This document shows, in pieces, positions 10,093 to 18,421 of a stretch of 64,000 nucleotides of DNA. Origin of the DNA: an uncultured Christensenellaceae bacterium (GTDB lineage Bacteria > Bacillota > Clostridia > Christensenellales > Borkfalkiaceae). The notes below the pieces were generated by a model, which saw nothing but the letters and a program-made list of their open reading frames with translations, had not been told where the DNA came from and did not search any database. Position 1 is the stretch's first letter. Each line of letters starts with the position of its first letter. The stretch is taken from positions 186,001-250,000 of the forward strand of contig CAJULB010000001.1 in NCBI GenBank assembly GCA_910587005.1, in the 5' to 3' direction. The position numbers were made by a program, and so were the translations under genes.

Positions 10093-11487
10093 TTATTCGA
10101 GTTTGAATTTGTCGGTCTCATCCAACGGATACGGATATTCGCCGTTAAAACAGCCGAGGCAGAAGCCGACGTTTGCGCCATCGCACGTGGACAACAGCTG
10201 TTCTACCGTAAGATATTTAACGCTGTCCGCGCCGAGGCATTCGCAAATTTCGTCTTCGTTTTTGTATGCGCCGATAAGCTGTGAATAAGTCTGAATATCT
10301 ATTCCGAGGTGACAGGGGTGCTTTATAATAGGCGAGCAAATTCTTATATGAACTTCCGCAGCGCCCGCGTCGCGGAGCATTTTTATGATTTTTCTCATAG
10401 TAGTGCCTCGGACAATGCTGTCGTCAATAAGCACCACTCTTTTACCGCGCACGTTTCCGCGCAACGCGTTCATTTTTACGTTAAGACTGTTTTCGCGCTG
10501 GCGCTGGTCGGGCTGAATAAACGTTCTGCCTACGTATCGGTTTTTTGCGAGCGCTTCCACAAAAGGAATACCGCTTTCCTCCGCATACCCGCGCGCGGCT
10601 ACGTTGCCCGAATCGGGAACGCCCGAAACAAGGTCTGCTTCGACAAAACAGTGCTTTGCAAGCAGTTTGCCCGCTTTTTTACGCGCTTCGTAAACGCTGT
10701 AACCGTCCAGAACGGAATCGTGGCGGGCAAAGTAGACGTATTCGAAAATGCACATTTTCGACTTTTCGGGAACGTTTTCCATCATATGGGAATGTATGCC
10801 CGCGCTGTCGATTACTACAATTTCGGCGGGCTTTATATCCCGCACGAAGTTTGCGCCAACCGCGTCGAGCGCGCAGGTTTCGCTTGCGATGATAACGTCG
10901 TCGTCCTTCATGCCCATGCACAGCGGACGGATACCGTAAGGGTCGCGCACGGCGATAAGCTTGTCGCAGGTCATTATGACAAGCGCGTACGAGCCTTTGA
11001 AGTTTTGACAGGCGCGTTTGACGCCCGTTAAAATATCACCGTCCGAAAGACTGTTTATTAAAACCGCGATTACCTCGCTGTCGATTGTGGTCTGAAACAC
11101 TGCATTTCGCGCGATAAGCTCGTTGCGCAAAAGCTTGGTATTCGTCAGATTTCCGTTATGCGCAACTGCCATTTTACCGCATTTACCCGTAAAAACCACG
11201 GGTTGCGCATTTAAAAGCTGGCTTGCGCCGGTTGTGGAATAGCGCACGTGCCCTATTGCAATATCGCCCTCGGGCAGAGCTTCGAGATTGCCGTTTGCAA
11301 ATACGTCGGCAACAAGCCCCATTCCTTTGTGATATGAAATTTTGTCCGCATAGGCTACGGCGATACCGCTTGATTCCTGCCCTCTGTGCTGCAAGGCGTA
11401 TAAACCGTAATATGCGGTATGCGCCACGTTGCGGTTTTCCTGAGCGTATACCCCGAAAACACCGCATTCCTCATGCTTTTCTTCCAT
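10093..11487 (-). CDS. purF: Amidophosphoribosyltransferase
   Basis: PurF makes phosphoribosylamine from PRPP and glutamine, the committed purine step. The 464-residue protein begins MEEKHEECGVFGVY, so a seven-residue propeptide precedes the nucleophilic Cys8, as in the Bacillus-type enzyme that is cleaved to expose it. The glutaminase block LQHRGQESSGIA and the PRPP loop VVLIDDSIVRGTTMRKI are intact. A C-terminal GFCLGCFNGEYP segment fits the Fe-S ligands of this class. It lies 26 bases downstream of a divergent paralog (11514-12935). This copy is the canonical active enzyme. Confidence 0.97.
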   Translation of the reverse strand: MEEKHEECGVFGVYAQENRNVAHTAYYGLYALQHRGQESSGIAVAYADKISYHKGMGLVADVFANGNLEALPEGDIAIGHVRYSTTGASQLLNAQPVVFTGKCGKMAVAHNGNLTNTKLLRNELIARNAVFQTTIDSEVIAVLINSLSDGDILTGVKRACQNFKGSYALVIMTCDKLIAVRDPYGIRPLCMGMKDDDVIIASETCALDAVGANFVRDIKPAEIVVIDSAGIHSHMMENVPEKSKMCIFEYVYFARHDSVLDGYSVYEARKKAGKLLAKHCFVEADLVSGVPDSGNVAARGYAEESGIPFVEALAKNRYVGRTFIQPDQRQRENSLNVKMNALRGNVRGKRVVLIDDSIVRGTTMRKIIKMLRDAGAAEVHIRICSPIIKHPCHLGIDIQTYSQLIGAYKNEDEICECLGADSVKYLTVEQLLSTCDGANVGFCLGCFNGEYPYPLDETDKFKLE

Positions 11488-11513
11488 TCAGTTCACCCTG
11501 TATAACCGTAAGG

Positions 11514-12935
11514 TCATTCTTTGCCCGTCCAGCAATATGTGCAGAGCTTGCAAGGCTCTAAACCGATTGCTTCGATAAGCCCTTCTATCGACTGAAATTC
11601 CAGACTTTCAAACTGGAATTTATCGCAGATAGCTTTACGCATTGCCTTGCCGCGTTCGGTCTCGGAATCGCTGTATTCTTCGATATGCTTAACGGCTTCC
11701 TCGCCCTCTAACTCCATCATAGTACGGCGTGTAATCAAATCCATATCGCCCGAAGAACGCGAGAAATTAAGATATTTACAGCCGTACATAATCGGCGGAC
11801 AGGCAGAACGCATATGCACCGCCTTTGCGCCGTGGGAATACAAAAATTCTACCGTTTCTTTAAGCTGTGTTCCGCGGACGATACTGTCGTCCACAAGCAA
11901 AAGCCTTTTCCCCTCTATAAATTCATGCACGGGAATAAGCTTCATTTTAGCGACCTTGTTGCGCTCCGTCTGGTTGACGGGCATAAAGCTGCGCGACCAC
12001 GTAGGCGTATATTTTATGTAGGGACGCGCGAACGGCACCTGACATGCGTTTGCATAGCCTATTGCGTGGGGCGTACCCGAATCGGGCACCCCGCCGACGT
12101 AATCGATACTGTGCATATCGTGCGTTTTTGCATCGTTCTTAGCAAAAATTTCGCCGTTTTTACAGCGCATCATTTCAACGTTTATCCCCTCGTAGCTTGA
12201 AGTGGGATAGCCGTAATACGACCATAAAAACGCGCATATCCGCATTTTTTTGCCTGCGGGGGCAAGCGGTGTTATACCGTCCGCCGAAATTTCCACAATT
12301 TCCGCGGGGCCGAGCTCGCGCTCGTCCGCATAGCCGAGTTTTTTATATGCAAAGCTCTCGAACGAAACGCAATACCCCTCGTCGCACTTACCTATCTGTA
12401 TGGGCAGTCTGCCGAGCTTGTCCCTTGCGGCGATAAGCGTTCCCCTGTCCGTTAAAAGCAGTATAGATACGGTTCCGTCAACCTGTTCGTGCACGTAGCG
12501 TATACCATCGACGTAGCTGTCCTTGCTGTTGATAAGCGCCGCGACAAGCTCGTTGGAATTGACCTTACTGCCCGTCATCGCGTCGAAATAACCGCCTTTT
12601 TTAAGAACGCTTTGCTTTAACTGCTCTGCATTGTTTATTATACCAATCGTGCAGATTGCGTATGTTCCAAGCTTTGAAACGGTTAAAAGCGGCTGGGGGT
12701 CGGTATCGCTGATACAGCCTATTGCCGCGTTGCCCTTCATTTCCGACAGCACGCGCTCGAATTTAGTTCTGAACGGCGCGTTTTCTATGTTATGTATTTC
12801 ACGCTGTAAGCCTATCGACGGGTCATAAGCCGCCATACCTCCGCGCTTTGTGCCGAGATGCGAATGATAGTCCGTGCCTATAAAAACGTCGAATACGGCG
12901 CTGCTTTTTTTTACCGAGCCGAAAAATCCACCCAT
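11514..12935 (-). CDS. PurF-like amidophosphoribosyltransferase paralog lacking the N-terminal nucleophile
   Basis: This 473-residue protein has the two-domain PurF architecture: a class II glutaminase-like half with YHSHLGTKRGG, and a phosphoribosyltransferase half with an intact PRPP motif LLLVDDSIVRGTQ near residue 340. The N-terminus reads MGGFFGSVKK, so the catalytic Cys of the Ntn glutaminase is replaced by Gly and no Cys occurs near the start. The C-terminus ends in a PCKLCTYC cluster that could bind a metal or Fe-S centre. It sits between purC and purF. It might be an ammonia-dependent or regulatory form. What it does is not known to me. Confidence 0.85.
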   Translation of the reverse strand: MGGFFGSVKKSSAVFDVFIGTDYHSHLGTKRGGMAAYDPSIGLQREIHNIENAPFRTKFERVLSEMKGNAAIGCISDTDPQPLLTVSKLGTYAICTIGIINNAEQLKQSVLKKGGYFDAMTGSKVNSNELVAALINSKDSYVDGIRYVHEQVDGTVSILLLTDRGTLIAARDKLGRLPIQIGKCDEGYCVSFESFAYKKLGYADERELGPAEIVEISADGITPLAPAGKKMRICAFLWSYYGYPTSSYEGINVEMMRCKNGEIFAKNDAKTHDMHSIDYVGGVPDSGTPHAIGYANACQVPFARPYIKYTPTWSRSFMPVNQTERNKVAKMKLIPVHEFIEGKRLLLVDDSIVRGTQLKETVEFLYSHGAKAVHMRSACPPIMYGCKYLNFSRSSGDMDLITRRTMMELEGEEAVKHIEEYSDSETERGKAMRKAICDKFQFESLEFQSIEGLIEAIGLEPCKLCTYCWTGKE

Positions 12936-12941
12936 AGATTA

Positions 12942-13664
12942 TTATTCTCCGCAGATGCGCTTGAAAATTTCGGCGTAAGCGTCCTCAACCCCGCCCAAAT
13001 CGCGGCGGAATCTGTCCTTATCAAGGCTGACGTGCTTTGTGGTATCCCACGAGCCCGCTTCCCAGAAGCGGCAGGTATCGGGGGAAATTTCGTCCGCAAG
13101 GACGATTTGTCCTTTAAATCTGCCGAATTCGAGCTTGAAGTCGATTAAATCAATCTTCAATTCCTTGAAGAAAGCTATCATGGCCTCGTTTACGGCGAAA
13201 GCCATTTTCTTTATTGTGTCTATTTCCCCGGCAGTGGCAAGGTTCAAAGCCAAAGCGTGGTAATCGTTGATAAGCGGGTCGCCCAAATCGTCGTTTTTAT
13301 ACGAAAACTCTATTGTAGGCGCGGAGAATTTGGTACCTTCCGCAACGCCGTATCTCTTTGAAAAACTGCCCGCGGCTACGTTCCTTATAATTACTTCGAG
13401 CGGAACAATCTGCACCTTTTTAACGACGGTGTTTCTGTCGTCAATCTGCTCGACAAAGTGCGTGGGAATACCCTTCTTTTCAAGCATCTGCATCATTTTG
13501 TTGCTCATTATATTGTTAATGACGCCCTTGCCCGAAATTGTGCCTTTTTTCAAACCGTTGAAAGCCGTTGCATCGTCTTTATACGAAACGATAACATAAT
13601 CGGGGTTTTCGGTTGCGAAAACTTTCTTTGCCTTGCCTTCGTAAAGCTGTTCCTTTTTAACCAT
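12942..13664 (-). CDS. purC: Phosphoribosylaminoimidazole-succinocarboxamide synthase
   Basis: PurC (SAICAR synthetase) adds aspartate to CAIR in the purine pathway. The 240-residue protein has the family opening KEQLYEGKAKKVFAT and the ATP-binding KDDATAFNG block. It also has VVKKVQIVPLEVIIRNVAAGS, IDFKLEFG and the ADEISPDTCRFW motif. AGGAG lies before the ATG. The PurF-like paralog follows after six bases. It is separated from purE by 127 bases that hold a hairpin with a T-rich tail. Confidence 0.97.
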   Translation of the reverse strand: MVKKEQLYEGKAKKVFATENPDYVIVSYKDDATAFNGLKKGTISGKGVINNIMSNKMMQMLEKKGIPTHFVEQIDDRNTVVKKVQIVPLEVIIRNVAAGSFSKRYGVAEGTKFSAPTIEFSYKNDDLGDPLINDYHALALNLATAGEIDTIKKMAFAVNEAMIAFFKELKIDLIDFKLEFGRFKGQIVLADEISPDTCRFWEAGSWDTTKHVSLDKDRFRRDLGGVEDAYAEIFKRICGE

Positions 13665-13766
13665 AAAATTTTTATCTCCTGAAAAAAATTGATTTTTAAT
13701 TAAATAATCCGCGGTCTATCCGTTTAGCGCAAAGCCAACAAATTCCGCGAGCAGAAAAATTATAAA

Positions 13767-13787
13767 TACCCGCAGGGTATGCGGGTA
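13767..13787 (-). terminator. Hairpin after purE, possible partial terminator
   Basis: An 8-bp stem (TACCCGCA/TGCGGGTA) with a five-base loop lies immediately after the purE stop. On the minus strand it is followed by ATTTATAATTTTT. The T-tract is interrupted, so it may only reduce, not stop, transcription into purC. Confidence 0.5.
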
Positions 13788-13791
13788 TAAT

Positions 13792-14289
13792 TTAAGTCTG
13801 CGAAATTTCACGCTGAAGAGCTTCATCGTCAGCGTTTATCTTTTTTCTCATATTCTTTTTGTATTCTTTGAGCTTTACGGATATTTCGGGGTATTTTACG
13901 CCGAGTATCTGCAAAGCAAGCAAGCCCGCGTTTTCTCCGCCGTTTACGCCTACGCACGCAACGGGTATGCCCGAGGGCATCTGCACGATAGACAGCAGAC
14001 TGTCAAGCCCGCCCATCATGTCCGTTTTTACGGGAAGTCCTATTACGGGAAGCGTTGTGTTCGCCGCGATTACCCCGCCGAGGTGCGCAGCCTTACCCGC
14101 CGCGCAGATTATTACTTCCACCCCGCGTTTTTCCGCGTTGAGCGAAAAGCCGTGCGCTTCTTCGGGGGTGCGGTGCGCGGATATAACCCTTACCTCGGTT
14201 TCAACGCCGAAGCTTTTTAAAACGTCAGCCGCGGGTTTAACCACGTTAAAATCGGATTTACTGCCCATTATTATTGCAACTTTCGACAT
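13792..14289 (-). CDS. purE: N5-carboxyaminoimidazole ribonucleotide mutase
   Basis: PurE converts N5-CAIR to CAIR. The 165-residue class I protein has VAIIMGSKSDFNVV at the start, the active-site SAHRTPE near residue 39, and the GMPSGIPVACVGVNGGENAGLLA core. CGGAG precedes the ATG. It is the first gene of the purine run and faces a divergent membrane-protein gene 53 bases away. No purine riboswitch or PurR-type leader can be seen in that short gap. purK is not in the window. Confidence 0.96.
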   Translation of the reverse strand: MSKVAIIMGSKSDFNVVKPAADVLKSFGVETEVRVISAHRTPEEAHGFSLNAEKRGVEVIICAAGKAAHLGGVIAANTTLPVIGLPVKTDMMGGLDSLLSIVQMPSGIPVACVGVNGGENAGLLALQILGVKYPEISVKLKEYKKNMRKKINADDEALQREISQT

Positions 14290-14342
14290 ATGATAATCTC
14301 CGTATTTATATTATTTTTCAAAAATAGACGCATACTGAAAGT

Positions 14343-14648
14343 ATGGTTCTGCTTTACGTTATTTTTTCAGTTTATATACTTGCCGTTAACGTATTTGCCG
14401 TAATTTTGGTGAAGTCCCAGCGCGATGAAGCAATCGACGAAAACGAAAAAGCGAAAAGCGGCGACGGAAAACTGATTTTAACCGCAATTTTAGGCGGAGC
14501 GATTGCAATTTACGTTTCCATGTTCATAATGCGGTACAGACTGAAAAATCTTCTGCTTATGATTATTATGCCCGTTATCGCCGTGCTGAACGTTTATTTT
14601 TGCGTGGTTGCGTTCCGTTCGGGCTTTACTTTCTTTGTTGTGACTTGA
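14343..14648 (+). CDS. Small DUF1294-like membrane protein
   Basis: This 101-residue, three-helix membrane protein has segments at about 2-22, 42-62 and 67-97. A basic RYRLKN pair joins helices 2 and 3, as in the DUF1294/YsdA family (GKLILTAILGG.. then R-H/R-K). No reaction is known for the family. It is transcribed divergently from purE. No Shine-Dalgarno sequence precedes the ATG, but CATACT sits six bases before it. That spacing recalls the leaderless promoters elsewhere in the window, though no good -35 is present. Confidence 0.7.
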   Translation: MVLLYVIFSVYILAVNVFAVILVKSQRDEAIDENEKAKSGDGKLILTAILGGAIAIYVSMFIMRYRLKNLLLMIIMPVIAVLNVYFCVVAFRSGFTFFVVT

Positions 14649-14808
14649 AAATACACAACATTTACAAAATACGCGTTTATTATAACACAATATATTGATA
14701 AAAGAAAAATGTTTGAATAAGCTTTTTTAAAAATTTAAAAGTAAAAATTTGACTTTTTCCGCTTTTAAACAGTTGACAAACAAATTTTTTTGAGTTAGCG
14801 AAACCAAA

Positions 14809-14841
14809 GCCCGCCCGACAGATTTACTCTGTCGGGCGGGC
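14809..14841. terminator. Strong bidirectional terminator after mscL
   Basis: A 14-bp perfect GC-rich stem (14809-14822 with 14828-14841) has a five-base loop, immediately downstream of mscL. The plus side continues GGATTGTTTTTT and the minus side CTTTGGTTT. The 160 bases between it and 14648 are AT-rich, with nothing recognisable. Confidence 0.85.
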
Positions 14842-14851
14842 GGATTGTTTT

Positions 14852-15421
14852 TTACTGTTGGTTTTCGGAATTTGTTTCCGCAGTTTCGGGCGCGCATTTA
14901 ATCTGCTGCGCCTTTAACAGGTCGCGGATTTCCCTGAGCAAACCGTCCGTTGTTTCCACGGGCGCTACGGGCGTTTCGGCTTTTACGGCTTCGGTCTGCG
15001 CCGTCGCTTCCTCCTCGGTTATTTTGCCCTTTTTAAGCTGTTTTTCAAGCTTCTTTCTCTGCTTTTCGGCAAGTCTTTTACCGCCGTCGCGGATTGAGTT
15101 AATGGTTTTAACCACAAGGAACAGCACGAACGCGGTTATAAGAAAGGTTATTACCGCAGAAATTACCGAACCGAAGTCAAGAATTACCGCCTCCTTCAAC
15201 ACGGTTACGTTATCCTCTGCAAGCACGGGCTGTCTTAAAATTATTTGCAACGCGCTTGTACCGTCCGCCCCGGGGATAGCGCTTATAAGCGGTTTCAAAA
15301 TTCCGTTGACTAGCGCGTTTATAATAGCAGTAAACGCACTGCCGATAATAACACCGACAGCCATATCGAGAACGTTTCCGCGTGAAATAAACGTTTTGAA
15401 TTCTTTAAAAAACTTTTTCAT
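14852..15421 (-). CDS. mscL: Large-conductance mechanosensitive channel
   Basis: MscL opens under membrane tension to release solutes during hypo-osmotic shock. The N-terminal FKTFISRGNVLDMAVGVIIGSAF helix, the pore-lining TM1, and a second TM (FGSVISAVITFLITAFVLFLVV) are clear. At 189 residues it is longer than the usual 130-150. The extra length comes from a charged, Ala/Glu-rich C-terminal extension after the KRLAEKQRKKLEKQLKK bundle, which includes a short LLREIRDLL helix. It ends at a strong terminator and has its own AAAGG ribosome site. Confidence 0.95.
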   Translation of the reverse strand: MKKFFKEFKTFISRGNVLDMAVGVIIGSAFTAIINALVNGILKPLISAIPGADGTSALQIILRQPVLAEDNVTVLKEAVILDFGSVISAVITFLITAFVLFLVVKTINSIRDGGKRLAEKQRKKLEKQLKKGKITEEEATAQTEAVKAETPVAPVETTDGLLREIRDLLKAQQIKCAPETAETNSENQQ

Positions 15422-15509
15422 TGTTCCAACCTTTTAAATATTTTTCAACGGTATTATAAAATCCGCCGGGCGTATTGTCAAGCGTAACCTTTAAATTAAC
15501 CGTCAAAAA

Positions 15510-16172
15510 TCAGCTTTCAAGCAGTACAGAAATCAATTTTTTTCTTAATTCCTCTTTATTTTTCAATTCGTCGGAAGCGGAAAACTGCGGTTCGGCGTCG
15601 AAAACGGCTTTACCGCCTTTCAAAACAACAAGTCTGTCCGCAAGCGAAACAGCTTCGTCCGCATCGTGCGTAACAAAAAGCACCGTTCGCTTATCCTGAC
15701 GCCATATTTGCAGAAAAAGCCCGTGCATTTCGTTTTTCAGCTTTAAATCGAGCGAGGAAAACGGCTCGTCCAGCAAAAGAATTTCGCTTTCGTATAAAAA
15801 CGCGCGGGCAATGGCTACACGCTGAGCCTGACCGCCCGAAAGCGTTTTGGGATAGGCGTTCTTTTTATCCTGCAAGCGCACCCTTTCAAGCATAGTCAAA
15901 ACCTTTTCTTCGTCCGCGCAGACAAGCGTAAGGTTTTGTTTTACAGTAAGATTAGGCACCAGCCGCGGCGACTGAAAAACGTACGAGCATTTTACCGCCG
16001 GAATTTCGCCGCAATATTCCGTTAAGCCGGCTATACAGTTTAAAAGCGTGGTTTTTCCGCTTCCGCTTTCGCCCAAAATACAGGTTATTTTACCCTTTTC
16101 CAAAGCAAGATTAAAATTGCTATAAACTTCGGTTGCACCGTATTTTTTAGTTAAATTTTTTATTTCAATCAT
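15510..16172 (-). CDS. ABC transporter ATP-binding protein (nitrate/taurine/thiamine type)
   Basis: This 220-residue ATPase powers an importer with the permease and binding protein encoded just upstream. Walker A is GESGSGKTTLL, the signature is TLSGGQAQRVAIARA, and Walker B is ILLLDEPFSSLD followed by FVTHDADEAVSLADR. It resembles the SsuB/TauB/ThiZ group and lacks the longer C-terminal domain. The gene order is binding protein, permease, ATPase, with a four-base gap to the permease. The substrate cannot be read from the ATPase. Confidence 0.92.
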   Translation of the reverse strand: MIEIKNLTKKYGATEVYSNFNLALEKGKITCILGESGSGKTTLLNCIAGLTEYCGEIPAVKCSYVFQSPRLVPNLTVKQNLTLVCADEEKVLTMLERVRLQDKKNAYPKTLSGGQAQRVAIARAFLYESEILLLDEPFSSLDLKLKNEMHGLFLQIWRQDKRTVLFVTHDADEAVSLADRLVVLKGGKAVFDAEPQFSASDELKNKEELRKKLISVLLES

Positions 16173-16176
16173 AAAT

Positions 16177-16953
16177 TCAATTCCACTTATACGTCAGCCA
16201 TTTCAACTGCGAAAAGGCAATATCAAGCAACAGCCCCGCAACAACCGCGGCAAGCGTAAGCGCGGCAAGATTGGCTATTTCGGCCGAAAGACTGCTTTCC
16301 TGCATCATTCCGCCAAGCCCCTTAGCCGTATTTACAAGCACCTCCGCGGAAACCGTAACTTTAAGCCCCAGCGATATGTTCGCGCCCGTCTGCGAAAGCG
16401 TATTAGGCAAAACAAGCGGAAGATAAATTTTGAAAAGCCTGTTCCGCCTGCTGATATTGTAGACTTGCGCCATTTCCGTAAGACCGCGGTCTATACCCTC
16501 CGTTGCGGCGGTTAACTGCGCATATATGGCGGGAAATAAAACAAGAACGGTGACTATTGCGGGGGATACGCTTCGGTTGCCGAGGGTAAGCTTTAAAATT
16601 ATAAGGCTTACGGCAAGCGTGGGAAGCACGCGGATAAGCGTCATAACGGGCTTTAAAATTGCTTTGAAAACCTTGCTTAAAGCTGCAAAAGCGGCGCATA
16701 CTGCGGCGCCTATCAGCGAAACGAGAAATGCGGCAAGCGTTCTTAAAAGCGAACCGCCCAGCCCCGCCCAGAACTCCGCCGAGGCGAAGTTTTTGAAAAA
16801 GCGCGCAAGCGTTTCCGTAAAAGACGGTACTATAAGCTTATTGCCCACGCAATAATATGCGGTTATCCACACAAGCCACATTAAAATTACTGCCGTAACT
16901 GAACCGATTATATTGAATTTTCTTTCCTTAAAAAAGTTTTTTACTGCTGTCAT
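16177..16953 (-). CDS. ABC transporter permease
   Basis: This 258-residue inner-membrane permease of the BPD_transp_1 (SsuC/TauC/ThiX) family has about six predicted helices. The EAA coupling loop region is recognisable near residues 160-190 (QVYNISRRNRLFKIYLPLVLPN). It lies between its binding protein (17-base gap) and its ATPase. It forms a homodimeric channel in known relatives. The import direction follows from the binding-protein partner. Confidence 0.92.
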   Translation of the reverse strand: MTAVKNFFKERKFNIIGSVTAVILMWLVWITAYYCVGNKLIVPSFTETLARFFKNFASAEFWAGLGGSLLRTLAAFLVSLIGAAVCAAFAALSKVFKAILKPVMTLIRVLPTLAVSLIILKLTLGNRSVSPAIVTVLVLFPAIYAQLTAATEGIDRGLTEMAQVYNISRRNRLFKIYLPLVLPNTLSQTGANISLGLKVTVSAEVLVNTAKGLGGMMQESSLSAEIANLAALTLAAVVAGLLLDIAFSQLKWLTYKWN

Positions 16954-16970
16954 TTATTTTTGTCCGGCGT

Positions 16971-17966
16971 TCACGCGGAGTAAAAGAAACCGTCCGAAAC
17001 CGCAGTTGCGGTACCGTCGTTTACGGCTGTCAATTCATTGAGAAAGGTTTTAACCCGCTCTTTGCTGTCGGCGGAGCTAACGAAGTTTATTGCACAGTTA
17101 CGGATAACCGCCTTGGTAAGGTTTGCCGCGGTAAACGCGGGTTTTGTGTTTTCCGGGTCGGCGTAGTGCTTTTTGACAGCGCTTAAAATTGTATCCGCGC
17201 CGACGCTTTCGTTCAAAAGCCAGTTTGCGCCGTCGGTCATTGCGCCGATAAATTCGGTAATGAAAGCGGGTTCTTTTTCGATAAGCGAATTTTTTGCAAC
17301 CAGCACCGCCTGCGGATAGCCGTTTTCGCCGTACAGCGACTGCAAACTGCCGACCTGCTTTAAATTCAGGTTAACGTTTGCCACGCGCGTGCTTGCGGCG
17401 GGCTCGGGAATAACGAAATAATCGTACTGAGTTTCCGTGCCCGTGACTTGCGTTGCGGCTACGTTTTCAAGCGTTACGCTGTCGGAAATGCCGTATTTAT
17501 TGAGTATAAGCTTTGCCGCCGAGCCGGGGAAAGCCGCAAAATTGACTACCCCTACCTTTTTATCGCTGAGCGCGGAGGCGAAATTTTCAGAAGTAAGCGT
17601 CTGCTTGTCCGCGCTTGCAACTATAAACAGATTGCCGTGCGTTACCGTGCCGAGCATTTTATACCTTTCCCCACCGCCTAAAAACTTGCTCGCCGCGTTG
17701 ACGGGAAGTATGCACAAATCCGCGTTTTTGCTATCGTCGGTATAGGTTACGCACGAATTGATTTCCGCGGAGGAAACTATATGATAGCTTACGTTTTTAT
17801 CAAAGCCGTTTTCTTCCGACATAAGCTGTGCCAGCGCAAGAGCGGGCGCTCCGTCGGGCGCGTAAACGGTTATTCCGCCGTTATTTTTGTTGCCGCAGGC
17901 GGAAAATCCGAACGCGGACGCGCACAGCGCAAGCGCGCACAAAACAGCAGTTAAAAATTTCTTCAT
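16971..17966 (-). CDS. NMT1/SsuA-like substrate-binding lipoprotein
   Basis: This is the solute receptor of the importer. The 331-residue precursor has a type II signal peptide with lipobox GFSAC (Cys24). It is then followed by a two-lobe NMT1/ABC-type periplasmic fold (ITVYAPDGAPALALAQLM, KKVGVVNFAAFPG). The family binds nitrate, alkanesulfonates, thiamine precursors or similar, and the ligand cannot be assigned here. GGAG precedes the ATG. The 94-base leader contains a TGAGGTAAAAGGCAAT motif that recurs upstream of the neighbouring ACT-domain gene, suggesting shared control. Confidence 0.9.
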   Translation of the reverse strand: MKKFLTAVLCALALCASAFGFSACGNKNNGGITVYAPDGAPALALAQLMSEENGFDKNVSYHIVSSAEINSCVTYTDDSKNADLCILPVNAASKFLGGGERYKMLGTVTHGNLFIVASADKQTLTSENFASALSDKKVGVVNFAAFPGSAAKLILNKYGISDSVTLENVAATQVTGTETQYDYFVIPEPAASTRVANVNLNLKQVGSLQSLYGENGYPQAVLVAKNSLIEKEPAFITEFIGAMTDGANWLLNESVGADTILSAVKKHYADPENTKPAFTAANLTKAVIRNCAINFVSSADSKERVKTFLNELTAVNDGTATAVSDGFFYSA

Positions 17967-18007
17967 TATATTACTCCTTTCGGTATCAGGTTACAAATAC
18001 GGAGTTG

Positions 18008-18040
18008 CCCCTTTAAATTATTGCCTTTTACCTCAAAAAA
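18008..18040 (-). repeat. Leader motif copy A (before ABC importer)
   Basis: On the minus strand this reads TTTTTTGAGGTAAAAGGCAAT followed by an A/T stretch. It is about 80 percent identical to 18370-18402. The two copies flank the ACT-domain gene in the same orientation. Function is unknown. A binding site or a duplicated leader segment are both possible. Confidence 0.45.
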
Positions 18041-18060
18041 TTTACTTATAGAACAGCGCG

Positions 18061-18309
18061 TTAAATTTTGGACATCAAGGTTTTAGCCGTAACCCCTTCC
18101 AGCATACCTATTTTGCCTGTAAGCTTATTGATTGTTTCGGTAGGCGCGTCCAAAACAACGCTTATGACCGATACGTTTTTTTGTTTATAAGGCAAGCCCA
18201 TTCTGCCTATTATGCTGTCGCCGAACTCGGACAGCAACGCGTTTATGCCCGCGCTTTGGTCACGTTTTTCGACTATTATGCTGATTACGGCAAGTCTGTT
18301 TTCGCTCAT
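18061..18309 (-). CDS. TM1266-type ACT-domain regulator
   Basis: This 82-residue protein consists of one ACT/NikR-C-like ferredoxin fold (ENRLAVISIIVEKRDQSAGIN.. then NVSVISVVLDAPTETINKLTGKIG). It matches the TM1266 family annotated as putative regulators of iron-only hydrogenase systems. It presumably binds a small ligand and oligomerises, and no DNA-binding domain is present. No hydrogenase gene is in the window. Its ribosome site GGAGGG is buried in a hairpin that also looks like a terminator, so expression is likely controlled through its leader. Confidence 0.75.
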   Translation of the reverse strand: MSENRLAVISIIVEKRDQSAGINALLSEFGDSIIGRMGLPYKQKNVSVISVVLDAPTETINKLTGKIGMLEGVTAKTLMSKI

Positions 18310-18415
18310 AAAAAAAGCCCTCCGAAAGACCGAGGGAACACAGCAAAAAACAAGCGCAAAAAAGCGCTCTTCAAATTTTAATTGCCTTTACCCTCAGAAA
18401 AACCTTAAAGTTCAG
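18310..18415 (-). promoter_or_regulatory. Candidate attenuator leader of the ACT-domain gene
   Basis: The transcript predicted from the promoter at 18422-18450 has a roughly 106-base leader. Its last hairpin pairs CCCTC (18332-18336) with GAGGG (18318-18322), and is followed by seven T residues and then the ATG. The GAGGG arm is the Shine-Dalgarno sequence. Upstream, CTGAGGG (18391-18397) can instead pair with CCCTCGG (18330-18336) and free it. An AGCGC/GCGCT hairpin with a T-run lies between. The two folds exclude each other. No known riboswitch class was recognised. Confidence 0.5.
18370..18402 (-). repeat. Leader motif copy B (before ACT-domain gene)
   Basis: On the minus strand this reads TTTTTCTGAGGGTAAAGGCAAT, then an A/T stretch. 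It is the counterpart of 18008-18040, and its CTGAGGG is the proposed antiterminator strand. Confidence 0.45.
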
Positions 18416-18421
18416 GATTTT

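Noticed and set aside
14290..14342. Purine riboswitch or PurR leader before purE
   Set aside because: The 53-base gap is too short and lacks the conserved purine-aptamer loops. No PurBox pair is visible.
17967..18060. TPP riboswitch before the ABC importer
   Set aside because: AACCTGAT resembles the 3' THI-box, but the CTGAGA half and the GGATAAT..CCAGCG half are missing and the leader is too short.
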